A stretch of DNA of 14,658 bases from an uncultured Oscillospiraceae bacterium. Its GTDB lineage: Bacteria > Bacillota > Clostridia > Oscillospirales > Oscillospiraceae. The notes beneath the pieces are model-generated. The model had not been told where the DNA came from, made no database searches, and worked only from the letters and a program-made list of their open reading frames with translations. The stretch is from assembly GCA_934533005.1 (NCBI GenBank), contig CAKTBC010000045.1:1-14658 (forward strand). The letters run 5' to 3'. The number at the start of each line of letters is the position of its first letter. Position 1 is the stretch's first letter. Both the position numbers and the translations under genes were made by a program. Of this stretch, positions 5,679 through 14,128 are shown in pieces.

Positions 5679-7028
5679 ATGAAGAAACTGCTCGCAACGC
5701 TGCTCGCACTGTGCATGATATTTGCCCTGTGCGCCTGCGGCCAGACCGCTGCTCCCGCTGCCGACCCCGCACCTGCTCAGGCTGATCCCGCTCCCGCGGC
5801 AGAACCCGCTGCCGAACCCGTCAACATCACGCTCTGGACCTACCCGATCGGCGGCTGGGGCAATGCTGACACCGTCGATGCCCTGATCGCCGCGTTCGAG
5901 GCGGCGAACCCCGGCATCACCGTCACCGTGGAATACCTTGACTACACCAACGGCGACGACCAGGTCAACACCGCACTCGAAGGCGGCTCCGCTCCCGATC
6001 TCATCATGGAAGGGCCCGAACGTCTCGTTGCCAACTGGGGCGCGAAGGGCTACATGGTCGATCTCGCCGACATGTGGGACGCCACCGACAAGGCGGAAGT
6101 CAACGCGGCCTGCGTTTCGGCCTGCTTCAACGCTGACGGCGCCTGCTACGAGTATCCCCTCGTCATGACCGCGCACTGCATGGCCATCAACTACGACGCG
6201 TTCGTCGCTGCCGGTGCCGACCAGTACGTTGACATCGACACCCACACCTGGACGACCGAGAACTTCATCAAAGCAGTCGATGCGCTGTATGCCTACTACA
6301 AAGAGCCCGTCGGCGACGTCTACTGCTCCGGCCAGGGCGGCGACCAGGGCACCCGTGCTCTCGTCAACAACCTCTACGGCGGCACGTTTACCAACGCCGA
6401 GCACACCACCTATACCGCGGACTCCGCAGAGAACATAAAGGCTCTTGAGCTTCTCCAGAGCATGGACGGCATCTACTTCAACGCAGCCGAGAACGGCGGC
6501 GAGGAGATCACCGCCTTCCGTCAGGGCATTCTCAAGATGGCGTTCTGCTGGAACATTGCTCAGCAGCTCAACACCGATAACAACGACGCCGAGCTCACCA
6601 ACGACGGCGAGAAGATCGTGTTCATGAGCTTCCCCTCCGAGACCGGCGAGAGCAAGCTGCAGGGCGGTATCTGGGGCTTCGGCGTGTTCGATAACGGCGA
6701 TGCCGCCAAGATCGACGCTGCCAAGACCTTCATCAAATACTTCGCCGACGGCGAAGGCACGGCCGACGCGGTCAAGGCCGCCAAGTACTTCGCCGTGCGC
6801 GACACCGCCGAGGGCATTGACCTCACCGACATCTGGGCGGACAACGCCATTATGAACGAGTACACCAAGCTCATGCCCTATCTCGGCGACTACTATCAGG
6901 TCACCTCCGGCTGGGCGACCGCCCGCACCGAATGGTGGAACATGCTCCAGCGCGTCGGCGGCGGCGGCGACGTTGCCACCGAGGTCGCAACGTTCTGCGC
7001 CAACGCGAACGCCGCGGCGGCCGGCTGA
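5679..7028 (+). CDS. Sugar ABC transporter substrate-binding lipoprotein, probably for sialic acid
   Basis: This 449-residue family 1 extracellular solute-binding protein begins with a lipoprotein signal: a K-K start, a hydrophobic core and the lipobox L-C-A-C, with the lipidated Cys at residue 20. An Ala/Pro/Asp/Glu linker runs to about residue 47, followed by the mature start I-T-L-W-T-Y. Later family features are a G-S-A-P-D-L-I-M segment, an F-R-Q-G-I-L-K-M-A-F segment and a C-terminal W-A-T-A-R-T-E-W-W region rich in aromatics. It is anchored outside the membrane and delivers the sugar to the two permeases downstream. The substrate is inferred from nanA in the same operon; a mixed or oligosaccharide ligand is possible. 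Codons are strongly C-ending compared with the regulator gene, suggesting high expression, which fits its strong promoter and AAGGAGG site. A stem-loop separates it from the permeases. Confidence 0.88.
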   Translation: MKKLLATLLALCMIFALCACGQTAAPAADPAPAQADPAPAAEPAAEPVNITLWTYPIGGWGNADTVDALIAAFEAANPGITVTVEYLDYTNGDDQVNTALEGGSAPDLIMEGPERLVANWGAKGYMVDLADMWDATDKAEVNAACVSACFNADGACYEYPLVMTAHCMAINYDAFVAAGADQYVDIDTHTWTTENFIKAVDALYAYYKEPVGDVYCSGQGGDQGTRALVNNLYGGTFTNAEHTTYTADSAENIKALELLQSMDGIYFNAAENGGEEITAFRQGILKMAFCWNIAQQLNTDNNDAELTNDGEKIVFMSFPSETGESKLQGGIWGFGVFDNGDAAKIDAAKTFIKYFADGEGTADAVKAAKYFAVRDTAEGIDLTDIWADNAIMNEYTKLMPYLGDYYQVTSGWATARTEWWNMLQRVGGGGDVATEVATFCANANAAAAG

Positions 7029-7082
7029 TCGGACGCTATAACCGCTTCTTTTCTCCTTTTTCTTCCTCAGACCCACAGCGCG

Positions 7083-7114
7083 CACCCTCTCTGTGCCCCC
7101 GCGCAGAGAGGGTG
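7083..7114 (+). promoter_or_regulatory. Intercistronic stem-loop between binding protein and permeases
   Basis: CACCCTCTCTG (7083-7093) and CAGAGAGGGTG (7104-7114) form a perfect 11-bp stem with a 10-base loop. TGTTGATAG follows, which is not a proper U-run. In many sugar ABC operons such a hairpin partly terminates or stabilises the binding-protein mRNA so that the permeases are made in smaller amounts; that role is inferred here. The rest of the 124-base gap shows no gene. Confidence 0.6.
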
Positions 7115-7152
7115 TGTTGATAGCTACGTAATCCGTAAGGGGGAGCAACCCT

Positions 7153-8061
7153 ATGTTTAAATCCAAAAATGGCATGAGCCGCGCGCTCGTGCGGCGGGAA
7201 ACAACAGCGGGATACCTGTTTTTGCTGCCGAGTCTGTTCTTCTTCGTCACCTTCGTGCTGTATCCCATGTTCCTGTGCATATATACCAGCTTCTTTGACT
7301 CCAACATGGGCAAAAATGCCGTGGACGTCTTTGTCGGTCTGGGTAACTATAAGGAGCTTTTCCATGATAAGCTCTTCCTCGGCGCGCTGAAAAATACGGT
7401 CCTCATCGTTGTTGTTGCCGTGCCTACGGTATGCGCGTTTTCTCTCTGGGTCGCCACGGCGATCTACGATATGAAACCGGCGCTGACCTCGGCGTTCCGC
7501 TGCATTTTCTATCTGCCGGTCGTCACCGGTTCGGTCGCGGTAACGGTCGTCTGGAAATGGATGTACAACAACCGCTACGGCGTGTTCAACTACATTTTCA
7601 AAAGCCTCGGCATCATTGACCAGAACATAAACTGGCTGGGCGATGCGCGCTTCGCGCTCTGGTGCATCATTCTCATCCTCTTCACCACCTCTGTGGGTCA
7701 GCCCATCGTGCTGTATGTCTCAGCGCTCGGCAACGTGGATCACTCGCTCGTTGAAGCAGCGGAGGTCGACGGCGCAAACCGCCGCCAGGTGTTCTGGAAG
7801 ATCAAATGGGCGCAGATCATGCCCACCACGCTCTACATACTCATCATCACCACGATCAACTCCTTCCAGTGCTTTGCACTGATCCAGCTTCTCACCTCCG
7901 GCGGGCCGACACACAGCACAGACACGATCATGTATTATATCTATTATACCGCGTTCAAGCTTTACCGCTACGGATACGGCAACGCCATGGGCGTTGTACT
8001 CATGGTCATTATCGCGGTACTCTCTGCTGTCCAGTTTAAGCTGGGACAGCGGTCGGATTAA
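7153..8061 (+). CDS. Sugar ABC transporter permease, MalF/UgpA type (CUT1)
   Basis: This 302-residue inner-membrane protein has six predicted membrane segments, the first near 19-46. The family-typical ATPase-contact EAA loop is E-A-A-E-V-D-G-A-N-R-R at 201-211, followed by F-W-K-I and P. The L-T-S-G-G-P-T-H-S-T-D-T segment at 247-258 is characteristic of MalF-type subunits of CUT1 importers. The ATG at 7153 has AAGGGGGAG about 7 bases upstream. It is the second gene of the binding-protein operon, and the MalG-type partner begins 13 bases after its stop. No ATPase gene is in the operon; a shared MsmK/UgpC-like ATPase elsewhere is the usual solution. Confidence 0.93.
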   Translation: MFKSKNGMSRALVRRETTAGYLFLLPSLFFFVTFVLYPMFLCIYTSFFDSNMGKNAVDVFVGLGNYKELFHDKLFLGALKNTVLIVVVAVPTVCAFSLWVATAIYDMKPALTSAFRCIFYLPVVTGSVAVTVVWKWMYNNRYGVFNYIFKSLGIIDQNINWLGDARFALWCIILILFTTSVGQPIVLYVSALGNVDHSLVEAAEVDGANRRQVFWKIKWAQIMPTTLYILIITTINSFQCFALIQLLTSGGPTHSTDTIMYYIYYTAFKLYRYGYGNAMGVVLMVIIAVLSAVQFKLGQRSD

Positions 8062-8074
8062 GGGGGGTGAGCAT

Positions 8075-8995
8075 ATGCAGAGCAGATCCAAGGTAAACCG
8101 CATCATCACTCTCGTGATCATCGTTATTCTTGCCGCGCTGTTCACGTTCCCCCTCTACTGGATCATCACCGGCTCGTTCAAGACCGCCAAGGAGGTCAAC
8201 TCCGTCACGCCCGTCTGGTGGCCGAGCGAATGGACGCTGAAGAATTACCAGACGCTCATGAGCAAGCTCAAAGCGCCGCTGTGGGAGTTTTACATCCCCT
8301 TCAGCCAGTACTTCTCTGCGGATGGCAGCCCCGTGGTATTCTCCACAGGTCCCACCGTCCCCGGTGCGATCCGCTGGATGCTCAACACCGTGTGGATGGC
8401 CGTTGCGGCGATGCTCCTCACCTGCGCGACCTCTGCACTGGCGGGGTATGCGCTGGCAAAAAAGCGCTTTGTCGGGCGCAGGCTCATTTTCACGCTCATC
8501 GTCTGCGCGATGGCGCTGCCGAAGCAGGTCATCCTCATCCCGCTCATCCGCGAGATGTCCTCGCTCAAGCTCTACAATACGCTCAGCGCCGTCGTCTATC
8601 CCATCGTCGGCTGGCCGTTCGGCGTGTTCCTCATCAAGCAGTTTGCCGAGAGCATCCCCAGCGAGATATTGGAGGCCGCGAGGATCGACGGCGCAAGCGA
8701 GCTGAAAACCTTCAACCGGATTGTTTTCCCCATGATCAAGCCCGGTGTCGGCGCGCTCGCCATCTTCACGTTCATCAATTCGTGGAACGACTACTTCATG
8801 CAGCTCATCATGCTCTCCAGCACAAAGAACCTGACGATTTCGCTCGGTATAGCGAAAATGCAGGCAGAAAACTCGACCGACTTCGGCCTCATCATGGCAG
8901 GCGCTGCCTTTGCTGCCGTGCCGATCATCATCGTGTTCCTCATCTTCCAGAAATACTTCACCAAGGGTATCACGATGGGTGCCGTCAAGGGATGA
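8075..8995 (+). CDS. Sugar ABC transporter permease, MalG/UgpE type (CUT1)
   Basis: This 306-residue protein has six predicted membrane segments. The first contains P-L-Y-W-I-I-T-G-S-F-K at 26-36, typical of MalG-type subunits. The EAA loop is E-A-A-R-I-D-G-A-S at 200-208, then F-P-M-I-K-P-G, and N-S-W-N-D-Y at 235-240 is another hallmark. The protein ends in G-I-T-M-G-A-V-K-G, a common C-terminal form. The stretch at about 62-100 between the first two membrane segments, outside the cell, appears longer than usual. The frame is open from 7994 inside the previous gene, but ATG 8075 with GGGGGGTGA upstream is the proper start. It pairs with the MalF-type permease to form the channel; nanA starts 19 bases downstream. 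Confidence 0.93.
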   Translation: MQSRSKVNRIITLVIIVILAALFTFPLYWIITGSFKTAKEVNSVTPVWWPSEWTLKNYQTLMSKLKAPLWEFYIPFSQYFSADGSPVVFSTGPTVPGAIRWMLNTVWMAVAAMLLTCATSALAGYALAKKRFVGRRLIFTLIVCAMALPKQVILIPLIREMSSLKLYNTLSAVVYPIVGWPFGVFLIKQFAESIPSEILEAARIDGASELKTFNRIVFPMIKPGVGALAIFTFINSWNDYFMQLIMLSSTKNLTISLGIAKMQAENSTDFGLIMAGAAFAAVPIIIVFLIFQKYFTKGITMGAVKG

Positions 8996-9014
8996 CACAC
9001 AAGGAGTGAAAACA

Positions 9015-9932
9015 ATGAAAGCAAGAGACCTGAAAAAATACCAGGGAATTTTCCCGGCCTTTTATGCATGCTACGACGACGCCGGTGAGGTATCGCCCGA
9101 CCGGGCGCGTGCCTTTACGGAATATCTCATCGAAAAAGGCGTGAACGGCCTGTATGTCGGCGGCTCCTCCGGCGAGTGCATCTATCATTCCATGGAAGAG
9201 CGCAAGGCGCTGCTGGAGGCCGTCATTGCCCAGGCTGCCGGACGCATCCCGATCATAGCGCACGTCGCCTGCAACAACACGCGCGACAGCATGGAGCTCG
9301 CCGCCCACGCCGAGAGCGTCGGTGCGGACTGCATCGCCGCCATCCCGCCGATCTACTTTCATCTGCCGGATCGCGCGATCGCGCAGTATTGGAAGGACAT
9401 TGCCTCCGCGGCACCGAACACGGATTTCATCATTTACAACATCCCGCAGCTCGCCGGTACGGCGCTGAACAGTTCCCTTCTCCGCACCATGCTCGCCGTG
9501 CCGACGGTGATCGGCGTAAAGAACTCCTCCATGCCGATACAGGACATTGAGATGTGGCGCGACGAGGGCGCGATCGTGTTTAACGGCCCGGACGAGCAGC
9601 TGCTCTCCGGTCTTGCCGCAGGCGCGGTCGGCGGCATCGGCGGCACATACGCCGCCATGCCGGAGCTGTACGAGCGCATCTTCGCCTTTGTCCGCAGCGG
9701 CGACATTCTTCCCGCGCGCGATATTCAGGATGCTTGCTGCCACATCATTTATAAGATGTGCTCCGGGCAGGGCAACATGTACGCCATGATCAAGGAGATC
9801 CTCCGTCTCCGCGGCGCGCCGGATATTGGCAATGTCCGCGCTCCGCTCTACCCGCTTCAGCCAGGCGACGAGTCCGTTGCCGCCTCGTGCGCTGCGGATA
9901 TCGACGCCGCATTGACAAAGTTCTGCAAATAA
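9015..9932 (+). CDS. nanA: N-acetylneuraminate lyase (sialic acid aldolase)
   Basis: This 305-residue TIM-barrel enzyme of the DHDPS/NAL family cleaves N-acetylneuraminate to ManNAc and pyruvate in the cytoplasm. Seen in the sequence are G-L-Y-V-G-G-S-S-G-E (the carboxylate-binding G-S-S/T-G-E motif), I-I-Y-N-I-P with Tyr141, and G-V-K-N-S-S with the Schiff-base Lys169. The 28-residue spacing of Tyr and Lys matches Tyr137/Lys165 of E. coli NanA. F-N-G-P-D-E-Q and G-G-I-G-G-T-Y also match the lyase rather than DHDPS, and the whole resembles Firmicute gut NanA proteins as I recall them. The start is ATG 9015, with AAGGAG about 8 bases upstream, 19 bases after the MalG-type permease. It is the last gene of the importer operon, ending before a strong terminator. 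Confidence 0.93.
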   Translation: MKARDLKKYQGIFPAFYACYDDAGEVSPDRARAFTEYLIEKGVNGLYVGGSSGECIYHSMEERKALLEAVIAQAAGRIPIIAHVACNNTRDSMELAAHAESVGADCIAAIPPIYFHLPDRAIAQYWKDIASAAPNTDFIIYNIPQLAGTALNSSLLRTMLAVPTVIGVKNSSMPIQDIEMWRDEGAIVFNGPDEQLLSGLAAGAVGGIGGTYAAMPELYERIFAFVRSGDILPARDIQDACCHIIYKMCSGQGNMYAMIKEILRLRGAPDIGNVRAPLYPLQPGDESVAASCAADIDAALTKFCK

Positions 9933-9950
9933 AAGTCTTTCTTCTCATGG

Positions 9951-9991
9951 AAAAAGCGGCTCATCCGTTTGAATCGGATGAGCCGCTTTTT
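9951..9991. terminator. Bidirectional rho-independent terminator after nanA
   Basis: AAAAAGCGGCTCATCCG (9951-9967) pairs perfectly over 17 bases with 9975-9991, loop TTTGAAT. Including the A and T runs it works in both directions: for nanA on the plus strand and for the XRE gene, whose stop is 8 bases away, on the minus strand. It is nearly the same hairpin as at 399-433. Confidence 0.92.
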
Positions 9992-9999
9992 CTCTATTC

Positions 10000-10494
10000 T
10001 TATTTCTTGCCGAGAGCGTCCATAGCGCCGTCGAGCAGGGTGCCGAGAAGGTCGCTCTTTCCGGAGCCTGAACCGCCGAGAAGTGAGCCGATAATATCGG
10101 AAAGGCCGGACGATTCTCCTTTGAGCAGGCTGACCGCCGCCTTTTTCGTATCGGCATCCGCCGCGCGGTACAGTTCCAGAAGCTTCTTTTCTGCCGCAGT
10201 GACCTTCACCGACGTGCCGGACGAGGACTTCGTCCCGGAGGAGCTTTTCGACGAAGTGCTCTTCGAGGCCGATTTATACGTGGACTCCTTCGCCGCGTTG
10301 ATGAGCGAGCTCTGCGTAACACCCGTGTATTTCGCGATCTCTTTGAGAACCGCCTGCGTGAGCTCCAGCTCGCCGCGCTCGGCTTTGCTGATGTCCGCAG
10401 TCGTGATGCCCTTGATTTTCCTTGCCAGCTGCTCCTGCGTCATTCCCGCGCCGGTACGGGCTTCCTTGATGAGCGGTCCCACTTTGTTTGCCAT
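10000..10494 (-). CDS. Small XRE-type HTH regulator with Ser/Lys linker and glycine-rich tail
   Basis: This 164-residue protein has a Cro/C1-type helix-turn-helix at about 6-62 (M-T-Q-E-Q-L-A at 18-24, I-S-K-A-E-R-G-E-L at 35-43). Residues 73-97 are a Ser/Lys/Thr-rich low-complexity linker. A helix at 98-125 contains a K-K-L-L-E-L-Y-R-A-A-D segment of the kind that often ends XRE proteins and may dimerise. The tail at 127-164 alternates Gly/Ser with L-L-G and ends in D-A-L-G-K-K. It should bind DNA; target and ligand are unknown. The start is ATG 10494, with GGAGG 8 bases upstream; the open frame extends 11 codons further without a binding site. It has its own promoter and shares the terminator at 9951-9991 with nanA. 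Its relation to the transporter genes upstream is unclear. Confidence 0.82.
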   Translation of the reverse strand: MANKVGPLIKEARTGAGMTQEQLARKIKGITTADISKAERGELELTQAVLKEIAKYTGVTQSSLINAAKESTYKSASKSTSSKSSSGTKSSSGTSVKVTAAEKKLLELYRAADADTKKAAVSLLKGESSGLSDIIGSLLGGSGSGKSDLLGTLLDGAMDALGKK

Positions 10495-10510
10495 GCGCTC
10501 CGCCTCCGTG

Positions 10511-10529
10511 CAATGTATTTTCTGCATTG
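10511..10529. promoter_or_regulatory. Inverted repeat overlapping the XRE gene's start region
   Basis: CAATGTA and TGCATTG form an inverted repeat (6 of 7 pairs) with a 5-base centre. It overlaps the -10 and the predicted transcript start of the XRE gene. That position suits an autoregulatory operator, but the repeat is short and the link is inference. Confidence 0.35.
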
Positions 10530-10554
10530 TATCACAGAGGCGGCGCGCTGTACA
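10526..10554 (-). promoter_or_regulatory. Promoter of the XRE gene
   Basis: On the minus strand TGTACA (10549-10554) and TACAAT (10526-10531) are 17 bases apart, with a TGa extension before the -10. The start would fall near 10519, about 25 bases before the ATG. The promoter lies in the 78-base gap after the MacB-type permease; no terminator is visible in that gap, so read-through from the transporter operon is likely too. Confidence 0.6.
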
Positions 10555-10572
10555 GAGGCTTTGCTGGGAAAG

Positions 10573-11823
<1,251 letters not shown>

Positions 11824-11838
11824 TGCACCCGCCCCCTT

Positions 11839-13416
11839 TCAGTAATTATAGAACGATTCGGTATCGGATATTTCGGTCTTGGCTCCCGCGCGGATGCGGT
11901 TGCCATACGGGAAAGCGATGTATTCCTCGCCGGTCAAGCCGCCGTTGATCTGCGTATACGAGCCCCAGAGCGACCGCCCCGTCGACACGGCGCGCTTTTC
12001 GAGCTTGCCGTTCTCGTCGCGGACATACACGAAGCTTCCTCCGCCCTCGCGGAGGATGAACATGTTCTGGAGATATATGCCGGAAGCGCTGCTGCCGAAG
12101 GGGTTGTACGTGATGTTCACATACTCGCCCTCACGCACGGGCGTGTCCTCATCGAGATACACGGTGAAGGGATAGAGCGAGGCGTTATTATTACCCTGGC
12201 TCCAATGGTAATAGTTACCATCCTCCTCGACCGGGTATTCGGAAATGCTGACGATCTCCGCCTCCGTCTGCGAGTACGTCTGCCACGACATCACGGTGAC
12301 CGTGTCGCCGACGTGGAGTGTTTGCAGCTCCGTTTCACTCATCGCGCCGGTGACATAGTATCCGCCGCCGCCGGAAATGAGCACCGCCGGGAGCTGCTCC
12401 TCGCGCGCCTGATCCGGGCTGCGGATCGTTTTTACCACACCGTCGATCTTGCTGTACACAACGCCGTTGTTGATCTCAAATTCCAGCGTTTCGTATTCGA
12501 GACGCGCCTTTTTGAGATCGAGTTCGGTCTGGTAGATTTTCTCCTGCGCTTCGCGGCGCATGGCGATGAGCTCATTATAGGTATAGCTCGGCGTCGTATC
12601 GATGTAGGTGTCGCCGCCGTCGTCGAACGCATCGCCGCCGTCGTCCGGCGTCGTGCCGTTATCGAAGCGGCCATAGGCTTCGTCCACCTTAAAAGCCACC
12701 GAGCCGTCGCTCTGGCGGACGAACACCATGCCCCAGCTGCGGAGAATCTCGCCGTCCGGGGAGTCGCCGTCGTGGACTTCAAAGACGACATACGCCGTAC
12801 TGCCGCCCGCTTTCGTCAGGAGCGAGTCGATAAAGGCGCTGTCATAGGCGCAGCTGTCGCCCCAGATATAAAAGAACGGGCTCTCCTTCGTGCCGTCACC
12901 GCCGCGGAAATACGGCACCTCCACCGGCGTGAGCGGCGGCGTGTCCGGCTCCTCCTCGGGGAGCGGGTCGGGCTGCGGGACATACAGGCGGTAATTGTTC
13001 ACCTTGACGAGATTGGCGTTGGCCTCGTCGAGCGCGAGCTCCAGCTTCTGCACGGAAATTCTTGCACGCTCGAGCTGCAGGTCGGTGAGCGTCGTGTCGT
13101 AGGAAAGGATCGGGTCGCCGACCTTGACGGTGTCGCCCTCGTGTACGTAGTACTTTGTGATCTTCTGCGTTTCGGACACATAGATCGACTGCATTTTATC
13201 GGGCTTTACAAGCCCCTGCGTCTCCGCCTGATCGTCGGCGTAGTTCGTGCAGAACTCCATGATCGGATAGACCTTCACCTTGCCGCCGCTGCCGCGCACG
13301 AGAAGCAGTATGCCATATATACCGCCGCCGACGAGCGCAACGATCAGCACCGCGGCGATCGCCCGGCGCAGCCATTCCGGCAGGTTACTGAGAAACGTTA
13401 TCTTCCCCTTTTTCAT
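11839..13416 (-). CDS. Membrane-fusion protein (HlyD/MacA-like adaptor) with inserted domain
   Basis: This 525-residue protein has an N-terminal membrane anchor at 19-41. A biotinyl-lipoyl half at about 74-108 has V-H-E-G-D-T-V-K-V-G-D, and the first helix of the hairpin is at about 110-142. A second helix at 277-318 (E-L-I-A-M-R-R-E-A) leads into the other lipoyl half with I-D-G-V-V-K-T at 324-330, then beta-barrel and membrane-proximal parts. It should link the permease to the cell-envelope side. Residues 143-276, between the two helices, form an insertion: an acidic/proline stretch, then a compact-looking part with G-D-G-T-K-E-S-P-F-F-Y-I-W-G-D, then an Asp/Gly-rich stretch at 258-273. AAAGGAGG precedes the ATG by 8 bases. 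The start overlaps the ATPase gene end by 32 bases, and the permease follows after 15 bases. Total length is larger than usual for MacA-type adaptors. Confidence 0.85.
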   Translation of the reverse strand: MKKGKITFLSNLPEWLRRAIAAVLIVALVGGGIYGILLLVRGSGGKVKVYPIMEFCTNYADDQAETQGLVKPDKMQSIYVSETQKITKYYVHEGDTVKVGDPILSYDTTLTDLQLERARISVQKLELALDEANANLVKVNNYRLYVPQPDPLPEEEPDTPPLTPVEVPYFRGGDGTKESPFFYIWGDSCAYDSAFIDSLLTKAGGSTAYVVFEVHDGDSPDGEILRSWGMVFVRQSDGSVAFKVDEAYGRFDNGTTPDDGGDAFDDGGDTYIDTTPSYTYNELIAMRREAQEKIYQTELDLKKARLEYETLEFEINNGVVYSKIDGVVKTIRSPDQAREEQLPAVLISGGGGYYVTGAMSETELQTLHVGDTVTVMSWQTYSQTEAEIVSISEYPVEEDGNYYHWSQGNNNASLYPFTVYLDEDTPVREGEYVNITYNPFGSSASGIYLQNMFILREGGGSFVYVRDENGKLEKRAVSTGRSLWGSYTQINGGLTGEEYIAFPYGNRIRAGAKTEISDTESFYNY

Positions 13417-14128
13417 CCGCTGCGCCTCCTTTCGTCATGTCGTGCCGGTGCTTGTCCTCGTCGCCGCGGATCAGCTCGCCGTCGAGAATGCGGTGAATCT
13501 TTTTTGCGCAGTCGGCAATGTCCTGCGCATGGGTGATGAGCACGACCGTTGTTCCTTTTGCGTTCAGCTCGCCGAAGATCTGCATGACCTGACGGCCGGA
13601 GGCGGAGTCCAGAGCGCCGGTCGGCTCGTCCGCAAGCAGAATGCGCGGCTTTGCGATCATCGCGCGGGCGATCGCCACGCGCTGACTCTGGCCGCCGGAG
13701 AGCTGGTTCGGGTAAAAGTCCATACGTTCTTCCAGTCCGACGCTCGCAAGCGCTTCCGCGGCGCGCTCACGCCGTTCGCGGCGAGGCACGTTCGCATAGA
13801 GAAGCGGCAGCGCGACGTTATCGAGCGCCGTAAGCTTCGGCAGAAGATAGAAGCTCTGGAACACAAAGCCGATCATCTGATTGCGTATGTCGGCGAGCCG
13901 GTCGTCTGAGGCCGAGGACACGTCCTCCCCGGCCAGGACATACGTGCCGGAGGTCGGCGTATCAAGACAGCCGATGATGTTCATAAGCGTCGTTTTGCCG
14001 GAGCCGGAGGGTCCCATGATAGCAAGATAATCTCCGTCGGCAATCTCCAGGGAAATATCCTTAAGGATGTGTACAACGCCCCCGCCCTGGGGATAATCCT
14101 TGCAGATGCTGTTCATTTCCAGAAGCAT
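13385..14128 (-). CDS. ABC transporter ATP-binding protein, LolD/MacB type
   Basis: This 247-residue ATPase has Walker A G-P-S-G-S-G-K-T at 39-46, Q-loop Gln91, signature L-S-G-G-Q at 143-147, Walker B I-L-L-A-D-E at 163-168, D-loop G-A-L-D and switch His200. The sequence G-x-V-F-Q-S-F-x-L-L-P and the A-D-E-P-T-G-A-L-D order are typical of LolD/MacB/FtsE-type ATPases that pair with FtsX-like permeases. The C-terminal 25 residues after D-G-E-L-I are hydrophilic, rich in Asp, Lys and His, and their gene segment overlaps the adaptor start by 32 bases. The start ATG 14126-14128 overlaps the upstream gene's TAA by one base (TAATG), with GGAGGGGAG about 9 bases upstream. It powers the MacB-type permease. 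Confidence 0.95.
   Translation of the reverse strand: MLLEMNSICKDYPQGGGVVHILKDISLEIADGDYLAIMGPSGSGKTTLMNIIGCLDTPTSGTYVLAGEDVSSASDDRLADIRNQMIGFVFQSFYLLPKLTALDNVALPLLYANVPRRERRERAAEALASVGLEERMDFYPNQLSGGQSQRVAIARAMIAKPRILLADEPTGALDSASGRQVMQIFGELNAKGTTVVLITHAQDIADCAKKIHRILDGELIRGDEDKHRHDMTKGGAADEKGEDNVSQ

Noticed and set aside
5664..7313. 549-codon open frame on the minus strand opposite the sugar-binding protein gene
   Set aside because: The opposite strand has a clear lipoprotein signal, promoter and ribosome binding site. The antisense product is Gly/Val/Asp-rich without domains, a result of the strong C-ending codon bias.
12612..12663. GTC/GCC-rich short repeats that looked like a microsatellite
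   Set aside because: They are the codons of the Asp/Gly-rich stretch in the adaptor protein and stay in frame, so they are better described as a protein feature.
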